Shown: positions 41,586 through 50,416 of the stretch, in pieces
How the letters are laid out: every line of letters begins with the position of its first letter
Numbering within the stretch: position 1 is the first letter of the stretch
Assembly (NCBI RefSeq): GCF_009830945.1
Contig: NZ_VWVV01000013.1
Location: 1 to 64,000, forward strand
Source of the DNA: Nocardiopsis sp. FR4
GTDB lineage: Bacteria > Actinomycetota > Actinomycetes > Streptosporangiales > Streptosporangiaceae
Reading direction: 5' to 3'
Length of the DNA stretch: 64,000 nucleotides
The notes under the pieces: generated by a model
What the model saw: only the letters and a program-made list of their open reading frames with translations
The model's database searches: none
Told to the model about the DNA's origin: nothing
Translations under genes and position numbers: made by a program

Positions 41586-42671
41586 TCAGTGGCCCTCTCT
41601 GCTCAGTTCGTCGGCCAGGAGCTCGGCCTGCTCGGCCAGCTGCGGCGTGGGGGCGGCGAAGACGTGCGCGAACAGCTCGGCGGGCTCGGGGTCGGTGTCC
41701 CGGGCGATGCCCTCGCGCATGGCTGCGGCCACGGCCTCGGCCCGGTCGGTGATCTCGGCCCGGCGGGCCTTGGTGAGCAGCCGCCTGCGCTTCAGGTAGG
41801 CCTCCATGCGCAGCAGCGGGTCCCGGGCCTTCCAGGGCTCGACCTCGTCCTGGTCGCGGTAGCGGGTCGCGTCGTCGGCGTTGGTGTGCGCCTGCATCCG
41901 GTAGGTGTGCGCCTCCACCAGCTGGGGGCCCTCCCCGGCGCGGGCCCGGGCCACGGCGCGGTCGAGCACGGCGAGGACGGCGGGGGTGTCGTTGCCGTCC
42001 ACCCGCTCGGCGGCGATCCCGTAGCCGATTCCCTTGTGGGCCAGGGAGGGCGCGGCGGTCTGCCGGGCCAGCGGGACGGAGATCGCGTACTCGTTGTTCT
42101 GCACGAAGAACACGACGGGCGCGCGGAACACCGCCGCGAAGTTCAGCGCCTCGTGGAAGTCGCCCTCGCTGGTGGCCCCGTCGCCGCACAGGGCCATGAC
42201 GACGGTGTCCTCGCCGCGCAGGCGGGCGGCGTGCGCGACGCCCACGGCGTGCGGCAGCTGGGTGGCCAGCGGTGTGGCCTGCGGAGCCACCCGGTGGGCG
42301 TAGGGGTCGTAGCCCGCGTGCCAGTCCCCCTTGAGCAGGGTGAGGACCTCCACCGGGTCCACGCCGCGCGCGACCACGGCGGCGGTGTCGCGGTAGGTCG
42401 GGAACAGCCAGTCGCCCTCGGCCAGGGCCATGGCCGCGCCGGTCTGGCAGGCCTCCTGCCCGTGCGAGGAGGGGTAGACGGCCAGGCGGCCCTGGCGGAC
42501 GAGGGCGCTGGCCTGGTCGTTGACGCGTCGGCCGACCACCAGGGAGGCGTAGGCGGCGAGCAGCCGCTCCGGGTCCGGGAAGGGCAGCGACGCCCCGGCC
42601 ACCGGGCTCCCGGTCTCGTCGAGCAGCCGCACCGGCCGCTCGGAGGGGAGAAGGTCCCGGTCGTCAGCCAT
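41586..42671 (-). CDS. 2-oxoacid dehydrogenase E1 component, alpha subunit
   Basis: 361 aa. The thiamine diphosphate motif is intact: CGDGATSEGDFHEALNFAAVFRAPVVFFVQNNEYAIS. Other E1alpha words are VYPSSHGQEACQTGAAMAL, DWLFPTYRDTAAV and the phosphorylation-loop-like YRMQAHTNADDATRYRDQ. ATG at 42671 with GGAGG nine bases upstream; a TTG at 42680 is in frame but unlikely. First gene of the E1alpha-E1beta-E2 operon. In actinomycetes such an operon supplies branched-chain acyl-CoA starter units for fatty acid synthesis. Confidence 0.87.
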   Translation of the reverse strand: MADDRDLLPSERPVRLLDETGSPVAGASLPFPDPERLLAAYASLVVGRRVNDQASALVRQGRLAVYPSSHGQEACQTGAAMALAEGDWLFPTYRDTAAVVARGVDPVEVLTLLKGDWHAGYDPYAHRVAPQATPLATQLPHAVGVAHAARLRGEDTVVMALCGDGATSEGDFHEALNFAAVFRAPVVFFVQNNEYAISVPLARQTAAPSLAHKGIGYGIAAERVDGNDTPAVLAVLDRAVARARAGEGPQLVEAHTYRMQAHTNADDATRYRDQDEVEPWKARDPLLRMEAYLKRRRLLTKARRAEITDRAEAVAAAMREGIARDTDPEPAELFAHVFAAPTPQLAEQAELLADELSREGH

Positions 42672-42723
42672 GGCTTCCAACCTCCAGTAGTCAGGGAGAT
42701 GTGTACGGAGATATGGTGCGGTT

Positions 42724-42760
42724 TTTTGCCATCTGTTCGCTACACTGGGGCAAAAGTCAA
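42724..42760 (-). promoter_or_regulatory. Likely promoter/operator of the E1alpha-E1beta-E2 operon
   Basis: In an AT-rich patch (about 42720-42815), TTTTGCC (42724-42730) and GGCAAAA (42749-42755) form an inverted repeat with an 18-base gap. Read leftward, TTGACT (42755-42760) is a possible -35 just upstream of it. A second TTTTTTGGCA lies at 42785-42794. Consistent with a dimeric regulator site; the regulator is unknown. Confidence 0.4.
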
Positions 42761-42906
42761 GAAAACGTCGCAGTTTTCCCCGTGTTTTTTGGCATTATGT
42801 CTCGAATGTGACACATGACACTCGGCTTCCGTGGACACGTGGCCGCGGGGGGCGGTGTGGCTAACATGGCGGGGCCGGTGGAGACCATGGGGAGGACGGG
42901 GAACCC

Positions 42907-43404
42907 GTGAGTGACGAGCGCGAGGACCTGAGTTACGAACTCTTCGGAACCGCGATCCGCGACCTGGCCGGGGAGATCGCCGAGGACGGGTTCGAGCCCG
43001 ACCTGATCCTGTCCATAGCGCGCGGCGGCCTCTTCGTCGCGGGCGGGCTGGGGTACGCGCTCGACGTCAAGAATCTGCACGTCATGAACGTGGAGTTCTA
43101 CACCGGGGTCGGCACCACGCTGGACATGCCCGTCATGCTGCCTCCGGTCCCCAAAGCGGTCGACCTCAGCAGCAAGAGGGTCCTGGTCGCCGACGACGTC
43201 GCCGACAGCGGCAAGACCCTCAAACTCGTCCACGACTTCTGCGCCGAGCACGTCGCCGAGGTGCGCAGCGCGGTCATCTACGAGAAGCCGCGGTCCCTGG
43301 TCCGGTGCGAGTACGTCTGGAAGCACACCGACCGGTGGATCAACTTCCCGTGGTCGGTGGAGCCGCCCGTGGTCACCCGCCCCGACCAGGTCCGCGACGC
43401 CTGA
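42907..43404 (+). CDS. Phosphoribosyltransferase (xanthine/guanine-type)
   Basis: 165 aa. The PRPP-binding loop is VLVADDVADSGKTLKLV (about residues 98-114), preceded by DLILSIARGGLFVAGGLGYALDVKN and followed by VIYEKPRSLVRCEYVWKHTDRWINFPW, characteristic of Gpt-like phosphoribosyltransferases in actinobacteria. It would salvage a purine base with PRPP. GTG start at 42907. Divergent from the E1alpha operon. Base specificity (xanthine, guanine or hypoxanthine) cannot be told from sequence. Confidence 0.87.
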   Translation: MSDEREDLSYELFGTAIRDLAGEIAEDGFEPDLILSIARGGLFVAGGLGYALDVKNLHVMNVEFYTGVGTTLDMPVMLPPVPKAVDLSSKRVLVADDVADSGKTLKLVHDFCAEHVAEVRSAVIYEKPRSLVRCEYVWKHTDRWINFPWSVEPPVVTRPDQVRDA

Positions 43405-43514
43405 ACGGAGCGCCCGGGCGGGGCACGGCGCGGCCGCGTCCGGAGAGGGGGGAGACAAAACGCCCCGGGGTGCGAGAGCGTTTCCCACACACCGTGTCCG
43501 TGAAGGAGCCCCCC

Positions 43515-43958
43515 GTGCACCCCACCCCCCGACAGTCCAAGCGCAACCTCGCCACCGCCCGGAAGCGGATGATCGGCGTCGGCCTCCTCGTCGCCCTCGG
43601 GCTGGTCGGCGGCCTCCTGGCGTACCTCGGCGTCCGCCCCGGCGACCCGCCCGCCGCCGCTCCCGAACAGGTCTCCGAGAACTCCTCCTCCGGACCGGCA
43701 CCCGGGATCGACGACACCGACGCCTACGTTTCCGCCCTGGCGGACCTCGACCCCGGCTGGGTCTACCCGTCGGAGGAGGACGTCACCGCCCACGCCGTCG
43801 ACCTGTGCACCCGGCTCACCGGCGAGGGCGAGGAGGCGGCCCTGGAGTACATCGAGATGGTGTGGACGCACGTCTCCCACCCGGACCGCGTCACCACCCG
43901 GTCCGACGCCGAGGCGCTCCTCGACATCGTGCGCGACCACGCCTGCCCTCACGCGTAG
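43515..43958 (+). CDS. Small membrane-anchored protein, DUF732-like
   Basis: 147 aa. A basic start (PRQSKRNLATARKRM) precedes one transmembrane helix (IGVGLLVALGLVGGLLAYLG, about 20-39), a Ser/Pro-rich spacer, then a C-terminal domain of about 90 residues: DDTDAYVSALADLDPGWVYPSEEDVTAHAVDLCTRLTGEGEEAALEYIEM, with a late RDHACPHA. The two Cys and the Ala-x-x-Leu-Cys pattern match DUF732, a secreted actinobacterial domain of unknown function. GTG 43515 follows GAAGGAG at good spacing. Probably monocistronic. Confidence 0.72.
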   Translation: MHPTPRQSKRNLATARKRMIGVGLLVALGLVGGLLAYLGVRPGDPPAAAPEQVSENSSSGPAPGIDDTDAYVSALADLDPGWVYPSEEDVTAHAVDLCTRLTGEGEEAALEYIEMVWTHVSHPDRVTTRSDAEALLDIVRDHACPHA

Positions 43959-43964
43959 CCCGCC

Positions 43965-43987
43965 GGCCCCGCCTCCGTGGCGGGGCC
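43965..43987. terminator. Terminator between convergent genes
   Basis: Perfect 9-bp arms GGCCCCGCC / GGCGGGGCC with a 5-base loop, six bases after the DUF732-like gene. Confidence 0.7.
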
Positions 43988-44050
43988 TCCGCCTCCGGTC
44001 CGGACGGGGTCCCGCGGCGTCCCCGGCTGTGACGTCCCGCCGGGCCGGCG

Positions 44051-44587
44051 TCAGTCCGCCACGGGCCACGCGCCCCGGTCCGCCAGCCCCAGGACCAGCG
44101 CGGCGATGTTCCACGCGTCGTCCTCTCCCCGGTGGTGGCGGCCATCCAGAGGCAGGCCCGCCATCGCCAGCGCCCGGTGCATGCCGGGGGCCCGCTCCAT
44201 CCCGTGGGCGGCGCCGAAGACCCGTTTCGCGTCGGTGTGGCGGAGCCCGCAGGGGTACTCGGTACCGGTCGTACGGCACTGGCGGGTGAACTGGTCGCGG
44301 TCGTAGTCACCCCAGCTGGCCCAGGCGCGGGTCCTCGCCCGGTGCTCCTCGGCGAGCCACCGGCACGCCTCGGCGAAACCGACCCCGCCGTCCACCTCGC
44401 TCCGGGTGAGCCCCGTCAGCCCGGTGCAGAAGTCGCTGACGGAGGACCGCTCCGGCCGCACCAGGAGCCCGTGTCTGGCGACGCGCCGCCGTGCGTCCAG
44501 GTCGACGACGGTCAGTCCGATCTCGATGATCTCGCTGGCCTGTCCGGGGGGAGGGCCCTGCCAGCACGTCGCCTCGACGTCGACCAC
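44051..44587 (-). CDS. 3'-5' exonuclease (DEDDh, ERI1/KapD-like)
   Basis: About 178 aa. DEDDh motifs: Exo I VVDVEATCWQG (Asp, Glu), EIIEIGLTVVDLDA, Exo II region ASWGDYDRDQFTRQC, and Exo III HHRGEDDAWNIAALV (His, Asp). The CW in DVEATCW and the FCTGLTGLT block are typical of the ERI1-like RNase/DNase group. It trims nucleic acid 3' ends; the target is unknown. The start is uncertain: GTG 44587 begins at the domain edge but has no good ribosome site. An in-frame GTG at 44710 would add 41 Gly/Arg-rich residues. A CTG or other rare start is also possible. Confidence 0.8.
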   Translation of the reverse strand: MVDVEATCWQGPPPGQASEIIEIGLTVVDLDARRRVARHGLLVRPERSSVSDFCTGLTGLTRSEVDGGVGFAEACRWLAEEHRARTRAWASWGDYDRDQFTRQCRTTGTEYPCGLRHTDAKRVFGAAHGMERAPGMHRALAMAGLPLDGRHHRGEDDAWNIAALVLGLADRGAWPVAD

Positions 44588-44782
44588 GTTCAGCAGGTTC
44601 CCGGTACCCCTCCATGCCGACGAAGATACGGAACCCCCTCCGGCGGTGCCACCGCGTTTTCCGTCCGGCCCCGCCCCGCGTACGGGCCGGAACGCCCCGC
44701 GCCCCGGCACCTCCGCGATCCGACACCCCCGCGTCGCCCGGGACCCCGCCGGTTCCGGGTGCCCGGCGCCCCGCCCGGCCCC

Positions 44783-45874
44783 TCACTCCTCCGCTTTCCG
44801 TGCTCGGGGGACGGCGGCCGCGTCCCCGCGCTCCTCCTCCGCGGCCTCCCGCTCGGCCAGCCTGCGGCGCTGCGGAACCACCGTGTACCTCGGGTCGGCG
44901 GCGGACTGCCTGCCCGCGTAGAAGACCCCGAGCCGGGTGCAGGCCGAACCGGCGAGCAGGGCCGCGCCGCTGACCGCCGAGGCCACCCGGCTGCGGCGGC
45001 CCAGGACCGCCCCGGCGGCACCGGCGAGGGTGAGCGCCTTGGCCGCGCGCATGAGGGCGCCCGCCCGGCCCGTGCGGTAGGGCTCCCCGGACAGCCCCAT
45101 GCGGCGCTCCATGACGGTGGAGACCGCCGTCTCCACCAGGGCGCCGCCCACGGCGGCCCGGCGGGCGGGACCGCTCTGGCCCGGGGGAGCGGTGACCAGT
45201 CCCATCCCGCCCGCGGCCGAGGCCGCGGAGGAGGCGAACACGAACGGCATGTACCGGTAGCCGTCGTGCCAGGCGGGCACGGCGGTGTCGCAGAACAGCG
45301 GGGCCGTGTAGGTGGCCACCAGCGGGCCCACCGCCCCGGCGCCGAGGGTGGCCAGGCGGCCGACACGGGGAAACCACCCGGTGGCCGAGGCCACGGCGGC
45401 GGCCCCGGCCATGGGCCCGTAGGCCAGGAGGATCCACGACCCCACGCTCATCGGCGACGTCGGCTTGAACACCCGCAGCATGTTGACGAAGCGCTCGGGT
45501 CGGCCCAGGTCGTGGACGAGCGCCACCGTGGAACCGGAGATCGCGCCGAGGGCGGTGTACTTGAGCGGACGGGCCAGGCCGGGGCGGCCGGTCAGCTCGG
45601 CGCCCGCGGCGAGCACCGACGAGGCCCCGGCCAGGCCACCCAGGAACAGGTACCCGCCGATGTCGGGGGCCGCCCACACGATCTGGTTGAGCACCGGCTT
45701 GCCGTAGTAGGACCGGAACTCGGCTTCGGGCACCCGGGTGGGCTCGCCCCGGCGGCGGCCGTTCCCGCGCTGACGCCGCTGTTCCTCGCCCACGACGCCG
45801 GCGGCCCCGGTGATCGCCTCGCGGCCGGGGCGCTGGCCGCGGATGCCGTCCTTGGTCGCGTCCGAGGTGTTCAT
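44783..45874 (-). CDS. NrfD-type membrane subunit of formate dehydrogenase
   Basis: 363 aa. A soluble N-terminus of about 50 residues (EFRSYYGKPVLNQIVWAAPDIGGYLFLGG) leads into eight or so membrane helices, with HDLGRPERFVNMLRVFKPTSPMSVGSWILLAYGP, the hallmark of NrfD/PsrC quinone-reactive subunits. The C-terminus is Arg/Glu-rich and cytoplasmic. It anchors the complex and passes electrons to menaquinone. The ATG overlaps the stop of the Fe-S subunit gene by one base (TGATG). Last gene of the three-gene operon. Confidence 0.85.
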   Translation of the reverse strand: MNTSDATKDGIRGQRPGREAITGAAGVVGEEQRRQRGNGRRRGEPTRVPEAEFRSYYGKPVLNQIVWAAPDIGGYLFLGGLAGASSVLAAGAELTGRPGLARPLKYTALGAISGSTVALVHDLGRPERFVNMLRVFKPTSPMSVGSWILLAYGPMAGAAAVASATGWFPRVGRLATLGAGAVGPLVATYTAPLFCDTAVPAWHDGYRYMPFVFASSAASAAGGMGLVTAPPGQSGPARRAAVGGALVETAVSTVMERRMGLSGEPYRTGRAGALMRAAKALTLAGAAGAVLGRRSRVASAVSGAALLAGSACTRLGVFYAGRQSAADPRYTVVPQRRRLAEREAAEEERGDAAAVPRARKAEE

Positions 45875-46758
45875 CAGCGCCTCCCGGCGAACGTCGCGAC
45901 GGCTCCGACCAGCAGCGCGGCGGCCGCGACCCCGGCGTGCCGCCACATCGACGGCAGGTCGCGGGTGGTCACCACCGGGTCCGGCGGCAGCCCGTAGGCC
46001 TCGGGTTCGTCCAGCAGCAGGAAGAACGCGCCCGCGCCGTCCACCCCGTCGCCGGGGTCCTCGCCGTACAGGCGGGCGGAGGACACCCCGGCCTCCTGGA
46101 GGGCCGTCACGCGCCTCTCGGCGCGCTCGCGCAGTTCGTCGAGGTCGCCGAACTGGATGGAGTCGGTGGGGCAGGCCTTGGCGCAGGCGGGCTCCAGGCC
46201 GTCGCCGATCCGGTCGTAGCACAGGGTGCACTTCCAGGCCCGGCCGTCGTCCTCGCGCAGGTCGATGACCCCGTAGGGGCAGGCGGGCACGCAGTACCCG
46301 CAGCCGTTGCAGATGTCCTCCTGCACCACCACGGTGTCGAACTCGGTGCGGAACAGCGCGCCGGTGGGGCACACGTCCAGGCAGGCGGCGCTGGTGCAGT
46401 GCTTGCACACGTCCGAGGACATCAGCCAGCGGAACTCGCCGCGCCCGTCGGCCCCGGTGCCCGCGCCGGGCAGCTCGAAGGAGGGCATGCCGAGGTCCAC
46501 GGTTCCGGGGCGGCCCACCCCCGGGTCCTGGTGGCCCAGGGGCTCGCGCTGCTCGATGAAGGCCACGTGGCGCCAGGTGTCGGCGCTCAGCCCGCCGCTG
46601 TTGTCGAACGACATGGACGTGAAGTCCAGGCCGTCCTCGGGGACGGTGTTCCACTCCTTGCAGGCGACCTCGCAGGCCTTGCAGCCGATGCACACGCTCG
46701 TGTCGGTGAAGAACCCGACGCGTGCGGGTTGTCCGTTGCCGCTGCTCTCCGGGGACAC
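45874..46758 (-). CDS. Formate dehydrogenase 4Fe-4S subunit
   Basis: 294 aa. Four cysteine clusters bind four 4Fe-4S centres: CIGCKACEVACKEWN, CKHCTSAACLDVCP, CNGCGYCVPACPYG, and CTLCYDRIGDG with ACAKACPT. One C-terminal membrane helix (MWRHAGVAAAALLVGAVATF) anchors it. It wires the molybdo/tungsto subunit to NrfD. GTG at 46758 is preferred over GTG 46764 since GGAGG lies seven bases from the former and only one from the latter. Between the catalytic and membrane subunit genes, tightly coupled. Confidence 0.88.
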   Translation of the reverse strand: MSPESSGNGQPARVGFFTDTSVCIGCKACEVACKEWNTVPEDGLDFTSMSFDNSGGLSADTWRHVAFIEQREPLGHQDPGVGRPGTVDLGMPSFELPGAGTGADGRGEFRWLMSSDVCKHCTSAACLDVCPTGALFRTEFDTVVVQEDICNGCGYCVPACPYGVIDLREDDGRAWKCTLCYDRIGDGLEPACAKACPTDSIQFGDLDELRERAERRVTALQEAGVSSARLYGEDPGDGVDGAGAFFLLLDEPEAYGLPPDPVVTTRDLPSMWRHAGVAAAALLVGAVATFAGRR

Positions 46759-46760
46759 GC

Positions 46761-49700
46761 TCACACCTCCAGTCCCGTCAGTTCCGTGATTCCGGCCCGC
46801 TCCCGGTACTCCCGCACCAGTTCCAGGCGTTCGTGCCCCCGGGGCCGCCGCCCCGGCCGGATGTCGGCCGTGAGCGCCTTGACCTCCTGGATGTGCACGT
46901 TGGGGTCGAGGGAGATGGAGGCCAGTTCGTTGGCGGAGTCGCCCGTGGAGTACCCGTTGGGCCCCCAGTGGTAGGGCATCCCGATCTGGTGGACGATCCG
47001 CCCCTGCACCCGCAGCGGGGCCATCCGGTCGGTGACCATGACCCTGGCCTCGATGGCGTTGCGAGCGGTGACGATGGTGGCCCAGCCGCCGTGCTCCAGG
47101 CCGCGCTCCTCGGCCAGTTCGGGGCCGACCTCGCAGAAGAACTCCGGTTGCAGCTCCGCCAGGTAGGGCGTCCACCGGCTCATGCCGCCCGCGGTGAAGT
47201 GCTCGGTGAGCCGGTAGGTGGTCACCACGTACGGGAAGACCTCCGAGCCCGGCGTGCCGGGTTCGGGGTGGTAGGGGTTGTACCGGTGCGGGTAGGTCAG
47301 GCGCGTCGGGTTGCGCTGGTGGCCGTAGAGCGGGTTGCGGAACGGCGTGTCCTGCGGCTCGTAGTGGGTGGGCAGGGGCCCGTCGTTGAGCCCCGCGGGC
47401 GCGTACAGCCACCCCTTGCCGTCGGACTGCATGATGAAGGCGTCCCGACCCGTCAGCGCCGCCGCCCCCTCGGCGTCCTCGGGCGGTCGGTGGTCGGGGG
47501 CCTTGTCCCTCTCGAAGTCGGGCCGGTCGTGCCCGGTCCACTGCCCCTTCTCGGCGTCCCACCACACCAGGCTCTTGCGGGGGCTCCACGGCTGGCCGTC
47601 CGCGTCCGCGGAGGCCCGGTTGTAGAGCACGCGCCGGTTGTCCGGCCAGGCCCAGGCCCACTCGGCGGCGATCCAGTCCTGCTCGGTGTGCGGCTTGCGG
47701 CGCGCCGCCTGGTTCACCCCGTCCGCGAAGACGCCGCAGTAGATCCAGCAGCCGCAGGAGGTCGACCCGTCGTCGCGCAACTCCGTGTAGGCACTGAGCG
47801 GACGCCCCCGGGAGTCGTGGCCGTTGATCTCGCGCAGGACCGCCGCCGCGTCCGGCTCGCCGTCCTCCTCCAGCGGGTAGTCCCAGGTCAGGTCGAGGAC
47901 GGGGCGGTCCTTGGGGTCGTCGGAGTCGGCGAGGAGTTCGCGGATGATCCGGCCCAGGTGGTACATGAACCAGAGGTCGCTGCGCTGGTCGCCCCTGGGG
48001 GACACGGCGCGGTCGTGCCACTGCAGGAGCCGGTTGGTGTTGGTGAAGGTGCCCGACTTCTCGGTGTGCGCGGCGGCGGGGAAGAAGAACACCTCGGTGC
48101 CGATGTCCTCGGGCCGCTTCTCCCCGGACTCGATCTCGGGGCCGTCCTTCCACCAGGTGGCGCTCTCGATCAGCGAGAAGTCCCGCACGACCAGCCAGTC
48201 CAGCTCGGCCATGCCCATGCGCTGGGCCCGGCTGTTGGCGGACCCCACGGCGGGGTTCTCCCCCATGAGGAAGTAGCCCCTGCACTTCCCGTCGATCTGG
48301 GCCATCACGGTGTCGTAGTGGCTGTGTGAGCCGGTGAGCCGGGGGATGTGGTCGAAGCAGTAGTCGTTCTCGGCGGTCGCGTGGTCGCCCCACCAGGCCT
48401 TGAGCAGGCTGACGGTGTAGGCGCGCATGCCGTCCCAGAACCCCTTGCGCGGGTTGCCCGCGGCCAGGACGTAGGTGTCCAGGTTCTGCTCCTCGTGGGC
48501 GTGCGGCATGGGCAGGTAGCCCGGGAGCAGGTCGAACAGGGTCGGCACGTCGCTGGAGCCCTGGATGCTGGCGTGGCCGCGCAGCGCCTGGATGCCGCCG
48601 CCCGGACGGCCGATGTTGCCCAGCAGCAGCTGGAGGATGGAGGCGGCGCGGATGTACTGGGAGCCCACGGTGTGCTGGGTCCAGCCCACGGCGTAGCAGA
48701 AGGCGCTGGTGCGGTCCGGGCCGGAGTTGCCGGTGAGGTGGTCGCACACCCGCCGGAAGGTCTCCCGGGGGATGCCGCAGACCTCCTCGACCATCTCCGG
48801 CGTGTAGCGGGAGTAGTGGCGCTTGAGGACCTGGAACACGCAGCGGGGGTCGGTGAGCGTGGGGTCCTCCCGGGGGGCCTTCCGCACCACCGCGCCCCCG
48901 GAGCCCTGCTGTTCGGGGCGCCCGGACCTGCTGGTGTCGGTCTGCTCCCCCAGCCGCTCCTCGCGCCGCTGGTCGCGGTTGCCGGAGGCCGCGGCCACCT
49001 CCGCGCCCTCGTAGCCCCAGCTGCTGGCGTCGTAGGTCCTGTCCTGCTCGGAGAAACCGGAGAACAGCCCGTCCAGGTCCTCGGTGTCCCGGAAGTCCTC
49101 GCCGACGATGGTCGCGGCGTTGGTGAAGGCGAGCACGTAGTCGCGGAAGTACTTCTCCTCGGTGAGGACGTGGTTGATGATCGCGCCGAGGAAGGCGATG
49201 TCGGTGCCCGCGCGGATGGGGACGTGCAGGTCGGCGAGGGCGCTGGTGCGGCTGAAGCGGGGGTCGACGTGGATGACCACGGCGCCGCGCGCCTTGGCCT
49301 CCATGACCCACTGGAAGCCGACGGGGTGAGCCTCGGCGAAGTTGGAGCCCTCGATGACGATGCAGTCGGAGTTCTGCAGGTCCTGGAGGAACATGGTCGC
49401 ACCGCCGCGGCCGAAGCTCGTGCCCAGCCCGGCGACGGTGGAGCTGTGGCAGACCCGGGCCTGGTTCTCCACCTGGACGACGCCGAGCGCGGTGAGGAGC
49501 TTCTTGATGAGGTAGTTCTCCTCGTTGTCCAGCGTGGCGCCGCCGAGGCTGGCGATCCCCAGGGTGCGGGCGACGCGGCGCCCCTCGTGTTCGTCCTCCC
49601 AGGTCTCGTCACGGGTGCGGACCACCCGGTGGGCCACCATGCGCATGGCGGTGTCGAGGTCGATCTCCTCCCAGTCGGTGCCGTAGGGGCGGCGGTAGAG

Positions 49701-50015
49701 GACCTTCTCCTGGCGGCTGGAGCCAGTGGTGAGCTGGAGGCTGGCCGACCCCTTGGGGCACAGGCGGCCCCGGCTGACGGGGGAGTCGGGGTCGCCCTCG
49801 ATCTGGACGACCTTCTCGTCCCTGACGTAGACGTTCTGCCCGCAGCCCACCGCGCAGTAGGGGCAGACGGACCGCACGACCCGGTCGGCCTCCTCGGTGC
49901 GGGCGCGCAGGTTCTCCGTGCGGGCGGACCGCACGGCGGCCCCGCGGCCCGTCCGGTCCTCGCCGGTGAGCTGCCGGTACACCGGCCACGACCCGATCCA
50001 CGTGCGTACGCCCAT
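46761..50015 (-). CDS. Formate dehydrogenase catalytic subunit (molybdopterin, Cys-type)
   Basis: 1084 aa. The N-terminal 4Fe-4S motif is SVCPYCAVGCG (Cys51, 54, 58) with Cys86 in GRLCPKG. The active-site residue is Cys189 in ENQARVCHSSTVAGLGTSFG, where E. coli FdnG has selenocysteine. Later blocks FFLMGENPAVGSANS-like, TEKSGTFTNTNRLLQWH and a C-terminal molybdopterin-dinucleotide-binding domain are intact. The start MGVRTWIGSWPVYRQLTG is typical of actinobacterial Fdh and contains no twin-arginine signal, so the active site is probably cytoplasmic. GGAGG precedes ATG 50015. Formate oxidation with electrons to menaquinone is the expected role. Confidence 0.9.
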   Translation of the reverse strand: MGVRTWIGSWPVYRQLTGEDRTGRGAAVRSARTENLRARTEEADRVVRSVCPYCAVGCGQNVYVRDEKVVQIEGDPDSPVSRGRLCPKGSASLQLTTGSSRQEKVLYRRPYGTDWEEIDLDTAMRMVAHRVVRTRDETWEDEHEGRRVARTLGIASLGGATLDNEENYLIKKLLTALGVVQVENQARVCHSSTVAGLGTSFGRGGATMFLQDLQNSDCIVIEGSNFAEAHPVGFQWVMEAKARGAVVIHVDPRFSRTSALADLHVPIRAGTDIAFLGAIINHVLTEEKYFRDYVLAFTNAATIVGEDFRDTEDLDGLFSGFSEQDRTYDASSWGYEGAEVAAASGNRDQRREERLGEQTDTSRSGRPEQQGSGGAVVRKAPREDPTLTDPRCVFQVLKRHYSRYTPEMVEEVCGIPRETFRRVCDHLTGNSGPDRTSAFCYAVGWTQHTVGSQYIRAASILQLLLGNIGRPGGGIQALRGHASIQGSSDVPTLFDLLPGYLPMPHAHEEQNLDTYVLAAGNPRKGFWDGMRAYTVSLLKAWWGDHATAENDYCFDHIPRLTGSHSHYDTVMAQIDGKCRGYFLMGENPAVGSANSRAQRMGMAELDWLVVRDFSLIESATWWKDGPEIESGEKRPEDIGTEVFFFPAAAHTEKSGTFTNTNRLLQWHDRAVSPRGDQRSDLWFMYHLGRIIRELLADSDDPKDRPVLDLTWDYPLEEDGEPDAAAVLREINGHDSRGRPLSAYTELRDDGSTSCGCWIYCGVFADGVNQAARRKPHTEQDWIAAEWAWAWPDNRRVLYNRASADADGQPWSPRKSLVWWDAEKGQWTGHDRPDFERDKAPDHRPPEDAEGAAALTGRDAFIMQSDGKGWLYAPAGLNDGPLPTHYEPQDTPFRNPLYGHQRNPTRLTYPHRYNPYHPEPGTPGSEVFPYVVTTYRLTEHFTAGGMSRWTPYLAELQPEFFCEVGPELAEERGLEHGGWATIVTARNAIEARVMVTDRMAPLRVQGRIVHQIGMPYHWGPNGYSTGDSANELASISLDPNVHIQEVKALTADIRPGRRPRGHERLELVREYRERAGITELTGLEV

Positions 50016-50416
50016 GCTCGCCTCCGAAACCGGCCCTCGGGGGCCGTCGACGCCTCCTGGCCCGCCGCCGCCCGCGGACACGCCACCCACGGACAAAGGG
50101 GACACAACCCGGTTTTCCACCGTGGCGCGGAAGTCGTCCCCCGCCGGGGAGGACACGCCGCACCTGGCGGATCCGTGGGGATCCCGTGGCGGCGGGCAGA
50201 GGCTCCGGCGGTCGGGGCGGGAGCCCCGGGCCGGGGCGGGGGTGTTTCACGTGAAACCCCGGTCGGCGGCCGCCCGAAAGCGGATCCGAGCAGCGCGAAC
50301 CTCCCCTCCCGGTCTTCGCTTGGTAAGAACTTCGCCTCGGGTGAATCGCCGGGTCTACCGATGGGCAGGGGGACTCTGGAGACCGAAAGTGACGACGTGG
50401 TGGGGGGACCAGTCAC
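50016..50416. other. 400-base divergent promoter region, fdh operon / catalase
   Basis: It holds the promoters of two divergent units and the parS-like site at 50244. No small gene is convincing. The catalase-proximal half (50290-50416) is less GC-rich and includes CTTGGTAAGAAC, possibly part of a stress promoter. No clear peroxide-regulator palindrome was recognised. Confidence 0.5.
50244..50257. other. parS-like ParB-binding site
   Basis: GTTTCACGTGAAAC is a perfect 14-bp palindrome. With flanking T at 50243 it matches 15 of 16 positions of the bacterial parS consensus TGTTTCACGTGAAACA, and it matches the Streptomyces core exactly. ParB would bind here for chromosome segregation. Such sites cluster around oriC. 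Confidence 0.85.

Noticed and set aside
43278-44279. 333-codon minus-strand frame over the phosphoribosyltransferase end and DUF732-like gene
   Set aside because: The plus-strand DUF732-like gene has a good ribosome site, membrane helix and conserved Cys; the minus frame has none of these.
49440-49460. Selenocysteine codon in formate dehydrogenase
   Set aside because: The active-site codon encodes Cys (RVCHSST); no in-frame TGA occurs there.
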